DNA from: Ascoidea rubescens DSM 1968
Taxonomy: Eukaryota; Ascomycota; Saccharomycetes; Ascoideales; Ascoideaceae
Assembly: GCF_001661345.1 (NCBI RefSeq)
Contig: NW_017962924.1
Span: forward strand, 372,001 to 436,000
DNA: 64,000 nt
Reading direction: 5' to 3'
Shown here piece by piece: positions 10,294 through 21,300 of the stretch. Within the stretch, counting starts at the first letter, position 1. The number at the start of each line of letters is the position of its first letter. Below the pieces are notes generated by a model, which was not told where the DNA came from, ran no database searches, and saw only the letters and a program-made list of their open reading frames with translations. The position numbers and the translations under genes were made by a program.

Positions 10294-10835
10294 TATTGTG
10301 AGATGAGTTTGCTTTATTTTTTTTTTCTTTGAGATTTCTATGTCGTTGTTTAAGTGTTTCCATTGTAATATATTCGAGATATCCAAGGTTTTGCGTTACT
10401 AAATATATTATATTTATTAATTTGTAAAGTGTGATAAACAGATAATGTAATTGTTCAATTTTAATATTCAGATAAAATGAAAAGTATGTTGATAAAAAAA
10501 TAATAAAAATCTAAGAATAGAGAAGATAAATGAATTTTTGAAAATTTTTGTAAATAAAAATAAAAATAAAACTATAACTCGAAATAATAAAATAAAGAAA
10601 TGAAAAAAATACAAAAATATAATAGAAATGAAACCACAAAAAAAATAATATAAGCCAAAAAAAAAAAGGAGCACCATAATAACATTGAAAATAAAAGCGG
10701 TGAATTGAAAACAAAACTTACTATTTTAGATTACTAGAGAAAAAACTCTAGTTTTTAAAGAAAAACAAAAGACATCACTAAATAAATTAAACAAAAGACG
10801 TGATAAAAAGTGGAAAAGAACTGGATAAATCTTTT
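10294..10835. terminator. Convergent SMC1 / GYP8-like 3' regions
   Basis: A 542-bp AT-rich region between two converging genes, with long T and A runs and several AATAAA-like and TATATA-like stretches suitable for yeast 3'-end formation on both strands. No gene is visible. Confidence 0.45.
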
Positions 10836-12648
10836 TTAATTGTTTCCCATAAAGAAGATATTTGAAATATAATTCATTGAATCTGAAAAACAATCTTTTA
10901 AATCATTTTTAAGCACACCAGTACTAATTCCAATTTGATTAAATTTAAAAGTTGCAGTATTTTGGATTGGTTTAAATGAATTAAAAAAAGGAAAATTTTT
11001 GGAAATGTTAGATTTTTGGTTAAAGTATAAGTTTAATAGAACAGCAAAAATTCCAATTGCAATAGAAATTTTAATAAGGTTTTTGTTTTTATTTTTTGAC
11101 AAAACTTTTTTAGTTATTTTAATAAATCTTTTAAAATAACTTTGGTTATTGATATTATTAAGTTCATTTATTTTGCTGATAGCATTTTGAGAGTTTAATT
11201 TTTTTTGTTTAGCAGCTTTTCTTGCGGCTAACATTTTTTCGTATTTTTCTTGATCGAGCTTCTTTTGATGAGCGATTTTTTGATTAATTTCATCAATTTG
11301 GCAATATATTAATTTCATTAATAAAATATTTTTATTTTTGAATAAAATTTTCATTGAGTTTGTATCAAAATTTTTATCTATAAGTTTATTATTATTATTA
11401 TTATTATGATCAAGATTATCAGGGTTAAAGAAATTATAGATAATGTTATAATTATGAAAATTGAATATTGAGTTTCTTTCTTGTAGGTCATCTAAATTAA
11501 AGCCAACGATTAAGGTTGAGGAAGTTTTTAAAGAAGAGAATTTGCTTAATCTTTTTGAAGATAAATCGAATTGAGAAAAAGGAATTTGATTTGAAAAGTT
11601 TGAAAGATTTATATTGTTTAAATCATTTAATAGTTTATTTGGATTGATATACTTAAATCTAAAATCTTGTAAAATATAGGGTGGGTAATTGTTCAATAGT
11701 TCGTTGGTTAGTGATAAGGCTTTGAATATGAATTCAGATGATAAATCAGCGGTAATGTTTGATAGAGTTGTGTGTAATAAATCTGAGTTTAAGAAAAAAT
11801 CGTCATCTTCGTCTATTTCTTCAAATTCAGATTCGAATTCAAGATTATCAGAATCATTAGGGGTATTAATTTCATCGTCATCGTTATTGGGAGAAGAAGA
11901 AGTGGCGTTGATGTTTATTAATTTTTTTCTTAATTGAGGAGTTATGGCGATTGAAGGAGATGATGTATTATAAGTATCGAGATTTTCTAGATTTTCTAGA
12001 TGTTCAAGATTTTCAAGATTTGAAAAGACACTATTGACTAGAGTTTCACTTTCACTTAAGAAGCTTGCGGAAATTGAGTTTGAGATTAAATCTGTATCGC
12101 TTTCATTGTTATTATTAGAAATGTTGTTGATGTTGGAGGTGGAGGTGGAGGAAGTGTTATTTGGATTGTTGTTAAAATTGTGATTAAAGTTGTTTATGAA
12201 ATTGTTGTTTAGTCTATTATTTAATGAAAAGCCATTTGAAAAGTTGATTTTATTTAAAATTTCATTCTTTTTTAGTAGTAAAATGGAGATGTAGATGTAG
12301 ATGTTGATCATTGACGAGCCGTTGTTTAGGATGTAGTCAAATAAATAAGATATATCATTAAAATCTTTAATATCGTGAGAGAAAAAGGTTAGGATTGAGG
12401 ATAAAGCGTAAAAGGGATTTGTATTTTTAAGGATTTTGTAAAAGTTGTAATCGATTTTATATAGCAATCTTGGAATCAAGTTCAAGTGATCGATTGAAGG
12501 ATTTATTGAGGGCATCATGAAGTCTCTTAGATGGTATAAGGATAAAAGTTCAAGGATTTTAAAACAAGCTAGATCTTCTATGTCAGTGGGATGATAAATA
12601 GAAAATGATTCATTTGAGGAGTTATTATTATTATTATTATTATTGTTA

Positions 12649-12688
<40 letters not shown>

Positions 12689-12697
12689 TATTATTAC

Positions 12698-12766
<69 letters not shown>

Positions 12767-13646
12767 CATTATTATTGTTGCTGTTGTTATGATCAGGATT
12801 GATATTATCGTTGATATTATTGTCGGTGTTAAACACAAGTAGAAGTAATTGAGCAATGTCATGATAACCTTGATAATAGGATAAGAAAGGATAGTTTCTT
12901 AATAATTTAACGATTAAATTTTTCAATTTTGATTTTAAAAAGGATAAAGTAGAGTGGTCTAGATTTCTGGGATAAAATACAAAAGACCTATCGATATCCA
13001 ACTTGACTTGGTCTTCATCTTTATGTCTTTTAAGATGATGGTAATCATTATAAGAGTAATAATTTGAATGGTCAGATTTATTATCAGTTGGATCAGTTTG
13101 ATTAATTTCGTTAACTAAATCATCCGTGTTGATGTTTAGTAAAAAGGGCCAAATTTTTCTTCTTAAAGAGTTTAACAATAGACCACCTCTTGACTTTGAT
13201 AAGGATGTTATCAAGTTGTAGTCATTTAGGGATACTGCAGTTTTGAGACTGGCTATTTTCAAGTCTTTTGTGAAGTTTGATAGTGGGTTGTCATTGAATA
13301 TGGATTTGCCTAGGTCTGGCAACTCCATGTTTTCCCAAATTTCAGTATGACTCGCTGATTGGAAGAAAGAGGTGTTTTCGATATTGTTCTGGGGGTTATT
13401 GTCGAAGTCATCTCGATGAGATTTGTCGTGCATATAGGCCAAGTTTGGGGTATTTTGGTTAGCACTCTTGTGGGATCCAAGGTTGTTGGAGCTGGAAATG
13501 CTAGGCAGATTGAGGACAAGAAGGCTTCGGTCCCTATTTTGAGTGGAGGAGGCGTTGTGGGAGTAGGTTCTCAGAGAATGAAAAGAGGACATATGGCTGT
13601 TCTTCGCAGAGCTGTCGTTTACAAGAGCAGAGACAGCAGCAGTCAT
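10836..13646 (-). CDS. GYP8: TBC-domain Rab GTPase-activating protein, Gyp8-like, C-terminal membrane anchor
   Basis: 936 residues. TBC landmarks in order: LLLNSLRRKIWPFLLN at about residue 150, the Arg finger segment KLDIDRSFVFYP near 217-228 and the Gln finger YYQGYHDIAQLLLL near 253-266. A single hydrophobic helix near residues 855-877 (IAIGIFAVLLNLYF) suggests a tail anchor. TBC domain plus C-terminal membrane segment is the layout of Gyp8 and its human relative TBC1D20, which act on early-secretory Rabs (Ypt1/Rab1). The protein is almost twice the length of the Saccharomyces one because of Asn-rich insertions, including a run of about 50 residues at 285-345 encoded by an AAT microsatellite that interrupts the TBC domain. 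It is divergent from CAK1. The family is sure; the orthology is likely. Confidence 0.85.
12622..12776. repeat. ATT/AAT microsatellite inside the GYP8-like gene
   Basis: About 150 bp of almost pure ATT units on the plus strand (AAT, Asn, on the coding strand), with a few ACT, GTT and TTT variants. It inserts an Asn homopolymer into the TBC domain just after the Gln-finger motif. Confidence 0.9.
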
Positions 13647-13790
13647 CTTTGGTGACTTGGGCTAGAGGGCTGCGAGGAATTCCAGAGCTAGCGCTGGGAC
13701 AGGAAGCAGAGAGCACAGGGCGAATTGGCAAGAGAAAGCAGAGGCAGAAGCAGCACAGCTGGCGTGAAAAGGGTCTGTGGTGAAGAAGCA

Positions 13791-13850
13791 GAGCTGATAA
13801 CAATGGAGCTGATAACGATGGAGCTGATAACAACTGATAACGACGAGCTG
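13791..13850. promoter_or_regulatory. 15-bp tandem repeats with GATAAC in the GYP8/CAK1 promoter
   Basis: Three 15-bp units starting GAGCTGATAAC (13791, 13806, 13821), followed by a partial fourth with GATAAC. Each carries a GATAA core, the motif of fungal GATA factors. They lie 146 bp before the CAK1 ATG and 145 bp before the GYP8-like ATG, i.e. mid-promoter. A CACGTG follows at 13896-13901. Function is inferred only from motif and position. Confidence 0.5.
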
Positions 13851-13995
13851 TTTCTCATCGCCTTTGTTTTCGCGTTTCGGCCATTGGCTGGTGGTCACGT
13901 GGTATATGTTCCCGATTGGGCGCAGAGGAGGAGTGATAAGAAGAAGGTGTTTTGGAGGAGGGAAAGAAAGAAGGAAGGTGAGGAAGGTGTTTGTG

Positions 13996-15243
13996 ATGGA
14001 GCAGCAGCAGCAGAAGTGGCGGCAAAAAGACGCTGTTTACGTGACCAGGGTGGCGGTGGGAGGGGGCTACTGCTCGGACGTGTTCCGGGCCCAGCACAGC
14101 GGCAGCAGCGAGATTTACGCCCTCAAGGTGGTTGATCTGTCCTTGGTGGCTCCTCCTCACAGCTCCAGGGTGGAATTACACGTCTTGAACCTCATCAGCA
14201 GCAGAGCCTGCAACAACCCCAATCTCATCAGGCTTGTGGAGCACTACAACAACCCTGTCGAAGAGCTGTTGACCTTGGTGTTTCCCTTCTATCAGTACTC
14301 CTTACACGACCTTGTCTTGCAAAACAGCACCCACGAGAAGGTCAGAAGAAGGGCAAAGACGTCGCTGCGACATAGAATTGATTTCCTTAATCTTGACTTG
14401 AAGAGCTTGCAGAACTACAGCAGACTGAAATACAGAACCATCACCAAAAATAACCTCTCGCTCAAGCAGATTTTTAAGATTCTTCAGGGCATTTTAAACG
14501 GTTTGGTTTTCTTACATGAACATGGCATAATCCACAGAGACATCAAGCCTGAAAACATTCTATTTGCTTCGTTGGATCCTTTGGATCCCAACAACGATGC
14601 TAAGTTGATTGATTTCGGTATATCCTGGATTCCCCCAGACAATTTGTCGTCCATTGAAACCCCAAACAGCAAATATTGCGATATTTGTACAGGTATTTAT
14701 AAACCTCCAGAGGTGTTATTATCGGCCAGAAACTATTCCACTGCAATTGACATCTGGGGTTTGGCAATTATCCTCACTTTCTTGTTTTCTTTGGATTCGC
14801 AAGCTATATTATCATCTCCCAAATTAAACAAACTTAGTCTTCAGAATAACAATAATCAACTAATAAATCTAGACTCCAATGACGATGATACTGATGATGA
14901 TGATAATGATCAATATGATCAAATTAACGGATATAAAACAATTAGCGATTTAAATCTTTTATCAAATATTTTCAAAGCTTTTGGTACACCAACAATCGAC
15001 GATTGGCCTGAAATGAAATCCTCATCTGTTTTTAAATTTTTAAATTTTGAGAAAAACAAAAGATTACCAATAAATATTTTATTACCAAAATTGTCAATTG
15101 ACAATAATAATAATAATAATAATAATAATATATTCACTTCTTTTGAAAAATTGTTTCATCAAATGACCATTTATGAATCAAAAGATAGAGTTAATGCTTT
15201 AGATTTATATAACTTAGTTTCTGAAACTGATAATCAGTTATAA
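13996..15243 (+). CDS. CAK1: CDK-activating kinase Cak1
   Basis: 415 residues from the ATG at 13996; an in-frame ATG at 13906 would add 30 Arg/Gly-rich residues. Kinase features: GGGYCSDVF loop, the catalytic Lys K44 in YALKVVDLS, HRDIKPENI with D182, DFG at 206-208 and the activation segment TGIYKPPEVL. The pattern FLHEHGIIHRDIKPEN, then GISW, then TGIY-PPEVL, with no phosphorylatable T-loop Thr in the usual place, fits monomeric fungal Cak1, which phosphorylates the T-loop of Cdc28. APE has become PPE. Unlike Saccharomyces Cak1 it keeps a glycine-rich loop. The first half is GC-rich and uses CTG; the second half is AT-rich with Asp and Asn repeats. Confidence 0.85.
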   Translation: MEQQQQKWRQKDAVYVTRVAVGGGYCSDVFRAQHSGSSEIYALKVVDLSLVAPPHSSRVELHVLNLISSRACNNPNLIRLVEHYNNPVEELLTLVFPFYQYSLHDLVLQNSTHEKVRRRAKTSLRHRIDFLNLDLKSLQNYSRLKYRTITKNNLSLKQIFKILQGILNGLVFLHEHGIIHRDIKPENILFASLDPLDPNNDAKLIDFGISWIPPDNLSSIETPNSKYCDICTGIYKPPEVLLSARNYSTAIDIWGLAIILTFLFSLDSQAILSSPKLNKLSLQNNNNQLINLDSNDDDTDDDDNDQYDQINGYKTISDLNLLSNIFKAFGTPTIDDWPEMKSSSVFKFLNFEKNKRLPINILLPKLSIDNNNNNNNNNIFTSFEKLFHQMTIYESKDRVNALDLYNLVSETDNQL

Positions 15244-15632
15244 TTATCATATCTTTTTTTTTTTATTTCTCATTTCGCTAGTATATACATTTGCAATTCA
15301 TCTTCACTTCCTTGCTGTTTTTTGTTTTTTTTGCTTCATTATTTTGTAATATATGTATGAAAATCCATAATTTATTAATCAAAATAGATATATTAAATCC
15401 ATTGAATACATTACATTAAAGATAATAAATGAAATCTGTCCAAAGTTTGAAATTTTATTGTTAACACGAAAATTAAAGCAAAAAATAAGAATAAGAATAA
15501 GAGAATAAAATAGAAAAAGAGAATAGAAAAAGAAAAGAAAATAAAATAAAATAAAATAAGAAAACATGTTGAAATTATATAAAAAGAATGAAGTGAAATG
15601 AATTAAATAAAAAAAATGTTACCCAGTCACAA
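15244..15632. terminator. Convergent CAK1 / unknown gene 3' region
   Basis: 389 bp of AT-rich DNA between converging genes, with T-runs near 15257 and 15320 and a repetitive GAATAAGAATAAG stretch near 15490. No gene seen. Confidence 0.4.
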
Positions 15633-16790
15633 CTACAAGTTGTCAAAATTTCTTTCCAAAGTTAAAAACTCTATCACATTTTGCATTTTTCGAATTTTGT
15701 TATCTCTGGATAATATATCTATTTCGTCATTGATTTTATCGATTTTAAACTCCATTTGCTGATTATAAAAATCAAGATCATTCAAATTAAAACTTATATC
15801 ATAATTTTCATTGTCATTATTATTGTTATAAATACTATTATCTTTATCATAAATAAACTCATCGTAATACATCTCTTTATCATAAGTTTTCTTATCTAGT
15901 ATATTTTTTCTATCGCTATCACCATTTAGTTTTTGACTGAATATTATTGGCTGATATTCTTCTTCAAATTCTAGAGTAGACGATGTCATGTTGTGTTTGG
16001 ATATCATCGAGCTATCGTCTTCATCATAGTTTTCATCGTTCTGGTTATTATCTTTATTGCTACCAATGTTATTATTGTCATTGATACCATTTCCAAGATA
16101 TCTTTGTGATTTTTTAATTTCGCGAATATTCATATCGCTATTGTAAAGATCGCTGCTGTTTCTGCTCTTATTTCTAGGCTTACTTATTTTATTCAATGGA
16201 TTGATTAAATTTTTACTATTTAGAAGATCTAAGTCATCATCGCCCATCGAGGAGTTTCTTTTATCGATTCTTTCTTGTTCCATGACCAATTTCAATTCGT
16301 GCTGGTCCTCATTGGCTTGAGAGTGCAATAACTGCCTGGGAGTTGACTTGCTTGAGGAAGATGCTGAGGAAGAATTAGAAGAATTGGAAGAATTGGAAGA
16401 GTTGGAAGAGTTTTCGGCCTCGTCTATTTTCATTAGCATCATGATGGACTTAAGATTTTTTTTTGAGTTGGACAAAATTTCGTGGTCAAACTTGTTCTTC
16501 TTGAGCATATTCTGTTTCACCAAGCTGGGAGTCAAAGGGGTGGAAGGTGGTCTTTTATTATGTGTTTTCTCTGCACTTTCGAGGCTGTTTTCAGGTCTGT
16601 TTTCAGACTCGCCAAAATCAGATATTTTGGTATGTTTTTCGGTTTTCTTACCAGTTGTGGTGCCTGTGTTTGGAGGATTGGAGAGTGAGCTGGGAGTGGT
16701 CAACGAGTTGGAGGAAGCACTGTCTGTGAGGACGCTTCTGGTCTTGAAAGCAGCATTGTTGTGTGCTGGGGCTGTCTCGGGAGAGGTCAT
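15633..16790 (-). CDS. Unrecognised Ser/Asn-rich protein with C-terminal coiled coil
   Basis: 385 residues, ATG at 16790. The N-terminal third is Ser/Thr/Pro-rich with a minimal TP cluster PPSTPLTPSLV (near residue 80), possible CDK sites, next to a basic stretch KQNMLKKNKFDHEIL and KKNLKSIMMLMK. A Ser-Asn repeat follows (NSSNSSNSS near 127). The last 45 residues (EFKIDKINDEIDILSRDNK and onward) have a heptad pattern. The rest is acidic and Asn-rich. I do not recognise the family. The mix suggests a phosphoregulated structural or cell-cycle protein, but that is a guess. Length, ATG, and an ordered C-terminus make a real gene likely. Confidence 0.7.
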   Translation of the reverse strand: MTSPETAPAHNNAAFKTRSVLTDSASSNSLTTPSSLSNPPNTGTTTGKKTEKHTKISDFGESENRPENSLESAEKTHNKRPPSTPLTPSLVKQNMLKKNKFDHEILSNSKKNLKSIMMLMKIDEAENSSNSSNSSNSSNSSSASSSSKSTPRQLLHSQANEDQHELKLVMEQERIDKRNSSMGDDDLDLLNSKNLINPLNKISKPRNKSRNSSDLYNSDMNIREIKKSQRYLGNGINDNNNIGSNKDNNQNDENYDEDDSSMISKHNMTSSTLEFEEEYQPIIFSQKLNGDSDRKNILDKKTYDKEMYYDEFIYDKDNSIYNNNNDNENYDISFNLNDLDFYNQQMEFKIDKINDEIDILSRDNKIRKMQNVIEFLTLERNFDNL

Positions 16791-17375
16791 TGTGATGCTG
16801 TGGTGGTGGTGAAGAGGTTGAAGCCAAATCTTCTCTTTCTTGTGGCCTGGAGCAAAATCAAAATCAAAATCAAAATCAGAATCAAAAACACGCGTGTTTA
16901 CGTTTTGCCGAATCAGGAAGCAGCCGAAGTGTTTGTAAACAACCTCCGAAAAGACGCATCGAAAATAAATAAATAAATAAATAGAAAAATAAATAGATAA
17001 ATAGATAAATAGATATAAGAAATGTAAAATAAACAGAATGGAACTGAAACACAGTTAGTCGGTGGAAGTAGACTAAGTAAAAGAACAAACAGAAAAAGAG
17101 ATATATATACCAGTTGGTTTCGCACATTCTATCCTAAAAAAGCAAAAACCAAATGAGAGACCATAAAAAATCGCATTCAAGTAGATACTTCAAAATGCAA
17201 ATAATTGCCATCCATTCTAAAAACCATGTATCAGAAGTTTGGTTCCTTGCTGATATTCCTCAATAAAAAAATGTGGAATCACTCATAGAATAAAAAGAGT
17301 AAAAACAAACTATGGAGCATAATTGAATAACGTTAAATAAAATAAAAAAACCATAAATAAAAATTGCAGATGTCT
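16791..17375. promoter_or_regulatory. Tandem intergenic region with AAAATC hexamers
   Basis: 585 bp between two minus-strand genes. Close to the 15633-16790 start is a hexamer array AAAATC (16854-16888), then TAAATAGA-type tetra- to octamer repeats (16965-17015). The rest is AT-rich and holds the 3' end of the next gene. Confidence 0.45.
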
Positions 17376-18310
17376 TTAAAAATTGAAATCCCCCATGTTA
17401 CTTGGATCGTTATCCGGAGGTGGGTGTTGAACAGGAAACTGCATTTCCAGAGGAGTGCCTTCATACATGTTCATAGTTTGGCCTATTTGCTGCATTTGAG
17501 CCCGAGCATTTCCATCACCCTGAAACTGTACTTGCTGACCTTGTGCTTGCTGACCTTGAGCTTGAATTTGGGTCTGTTGGAGATGAGTCTGCCCTTGAAC
17601 CTTCTGCCGGAGATGGGCCTGGGCCTGGGCCTGCTGCGGGAGCTGAAATTGCAACTGGTTTCCGTCAGTTGGCGCCTGATTGTTGATAGCTTGGACTGGT
17701 AGTCCTAGATCAAAAAATTGACCTGGAACATTCTGCTGTGGAACAAGCATATGCTGCTGTGAGCCCAGTAATTGTTGTTTTGGCGCAAAAACCTGGCTCC
17801 CAGCTAATTGTATACCATTGGCATTTGATGAGGTTTGTAAAGATCCAGGAGAATTACTGAGATAGTAATTTATCCTATTTTGCGGTTCATTTATAGTGGA
17901 ATAGCAAACACGATTATTCCCAATCATTTGGTTTTGAATCTGATTTTGTTGATTCATTTGATTTGGCAGGGGTTGCTGTATATTGTAAGGAATTGTCATT
18001 TGTGTATTTGTAAGAGCAAGAGGTGTGTTATTGATAGCTTCCTGTTGATTGAAAATCTGTTCATTTCTATTTGGTACATTAAAATTTGCATTTGAATTAC
18101 CAACCTCATTATTAACTTTATTGCTAACAATTCCATTAATATTATTTCTATTAGGTAGTTTTCCATTAAAATTCCGAATGCTGTTCATTAATACTGGAAT
18201 ACCATTGCTGTTAATAACAGAATTGGAACTTGGAGAATGTTCAAACTGATTATTAGTATCATTGTTATTATTATTACTATTATTATTATTAATATTATTA
18301 CTATTATTAC

Positions 18311-18384
<74 letters not shown>

Positions 18385-21300
18385 GCAGTATTAGCAGTAT
18401 TAGCAGTATTAGCAGTATTATTGTTGTTACTGTTACCATTACCATTGCTATTAAGATCAATACTGCTATTATTATTACTGTTGTTATTACCCCCAGCATT
18501 ATTATTAGTTTCAGTTTTATCACTATTTCCAACTATAGTATTTGTTTCAGTAGCATCTTTATTTGTAAAATTCCTGACATTATTTGTTTTAGAGACCTCA
18601 TTAGTGTTAGCATTAATAGCCCTATTATTTTTGATACCAGTCCTATGATTATCATTATTATCATTGTTATTATTATCATTTTTACCATTATTGACAATAG
18701 CCCGATTAATATTATTTATATTACTCAAAGGGTTGGTATCTCTGTTACTTGAGTGGTGAAAAGTGCCTGAGGGAGCAGTAATATTATTGCCCGCGGCATT
18801 AAAGGTTTGAACATTTTTATTAACAGTGTTGAATTTGAGAGTATTTGAAAATTCATTCATATTCAAAACATTGTTTTGACTATCTAAAAAATCAACTAAT
18901 TGTGTTTTCAAATTATCAAATTTACTCCCAAATTGCTTCAACATTAATAAATTTTGATTTTTATCGTCATCAATTTTCTTTTCCATTTGACTTTGCTTCA
19001 TGTTTATGCTATTAAATTTTTGAGTGTTGCCTTTAATATTTCTATCCATTTCATTTAAAATAGTTAGCAATTGCCTGTTTTTTTCATTTGCTGCATTATA
19101 ATGATCTTCTAGCCTATCATGTTGTCTATCCATCCAGACATTATGTTCTTCAACCCTTTTATTATGTTTTTCCATTCTATTTAATCTTTGGCTTGTAGTT
19201 TTAAGCTCATTTAAAATTTTATTGAATTTTTGATTATTATTTTGATTATTATTTTGATTGGTGACTCTAACTTCTGACAAAATTTGGCTAAAAAGAAAAT
19301 TATTACTTTGACTTGAATTACGAAGTTCTGTTAAAATCTGGTTAAATAAATTACTGCTAATTAAAACATGCTCTTCATTACTAATATTATTTGGAATAGT
19401 GTTTCTGTTATTAATATCACAATTTAAATTAGGAGAAGCTCCCACATTATTAGACAATTCATTTAGATCGCTACCTGTAGAGTTCAATTGAGAAAAACCA
19501 TTATCTAATAGAGCACCATTAAATGGAATAGAATTAGATGGGACTGTATTTGTTTGAGCAGAAATACCCTGAGGAACTCGACCTTGAACAACATTCAGTG
19601 TAGAAGAAGATTGAAAAGTAGGAGCAGGAGTAGACAGAACAGTGTTAGAAGATAAGTTGGCAGAAATGCAAGTAGGTGGTGGAACAGAAGTAGGTGAAAC
19701 TGCAGTGTTTTCTGGAACAACAACCGTTTCAGAAGCAGTTGCTAAAGGGCTAAGAGGTAACAGTGTAGGAGGTGAAGTAGTGGAAGCGTCTGAATTAGCA
19801 TCGCTTATTGGGGTTTTTGACTGTAAAGATCTTCTTTTGACATTTGGAAAATCAATCAATGAATCATAAGACCTAGGATGAACCATTCTTGTTGATGCAT
19901 TTGAAACCTTCGAGTCATTTCTACTCCTCATTATATCAGTGCTGGTTGGGTTGTTAGATGGATTTGTGGAAGATTTTGAGTTCTCCACTAAATCGTTGCT
20001 TTTGATTTTTGTTGAACCCAGATTTGGAATTTGGGCTTGTTCATCTAATGAAGTCATTTCTTGATTATTAGTTGATAGATTTTTTTCATCGTCATTTCGT
20101 TTCATCCCTTCAATTTCCATAATAATCTTGTTAATTTGGTCTTCTACACCAGAAGAGGCAACACTAATTCCTCTTTTTTTTGATTTAGGAGTAGTCTTTT
20201 TATTATTGATATTAATATTAGTTTCATCTGTTTTATTTGAATGTATAACTTTATTATATAAGGTTTTGTATCTATCTTTGCATTGTTTAAAATTTCTGAT
20301 TATGTTGTTATTTTTTAATTCATTTTTAACTGTTTCCCAAAACTTTTTCTCAAATTTTTTTTCTTGTTTGATGTGATTAAATTTCCTAATAATAGTAACT
20401 AGAAGCAAGTCGTCATTTTTTGACCAACTAATTCTTTGGTTTTTTTGCCTTGTTTGTCTTGTAGAGGCCAAATTTTGATTCAAACTTGAATTAGAACTTG
20501 AAGGTAGATTTGGGGTTAAAATTGGAGCACTTAGATTGCCTGAATTGTTGATGTTATTATTAGAAATAAGATCCATGTTGAAATTGTTCTGGTCTATTTT
20601 TTGATTATTATTTTGAATATTTTGGTTATTCTGATTATTATTTGTAAAATGATTTTGAGTGTAAGTAGAGATCAGTGTTATGTTCTCCCTATTGATATTA
20701 TCAAAATTAAAGGCGTTCGAATTTTTTTGATTGGTGGGATTTGGAACCGGAATAGTTTTCAAAGTTGGTGTTGAATAGGACGAATTTTGAGAAGAATCCT
20801 GATTCAGAAATTGTGCATTTTTATTGGAAATTATCCCGTTGTGAAAGTTGGAGTAATCCAGAAAATGTGAAGAGGCATTGTGAATTTGATTTTGATTTTG
20901 ATTTTGAAGATTGCTTTGAATGTTGTTTTGGAAATTATTCGAAAATTTCATATTGGCCACAGTATTACTGTGGTTAATGAGGGAATTGAAGTTATTGTTT
21001 TGAGACTTTGATAAATTAAATCCAAAACTAGTTGATGAATTGAAATTGTTAAGATCTATGTCAGGCAAAACTTCAAATGACTGGCTAAAAGGTTGACTTA
21101 TTGTTGTTTGGCTAGTATTATATACACTTTCATTGAGATTACTTATGACATTGTCATTGATATTATTTCTATTTTGATTGGGATTAAAATTGTTATTATT
21201 TGTATTATTTGTATTATGATTATGATTATTATGATTATGGTTATTATGATTGTTATTGTTATTGTTATTGTTATTGTGGTGATCATCGTTATCGGATAAG

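Noticed and set aside
12578-12862. Open frames of poly-Ile or poly-Tyr over the AAT run
   Set aside because: They are other-frame readings of the microsatellite inside the GYP8-like gene.
18188-18752. Long Ile- or Leu-rich frames opposite the SANT-like gene
   Set aside because: Shadows of AAT repeats; no natural composition.
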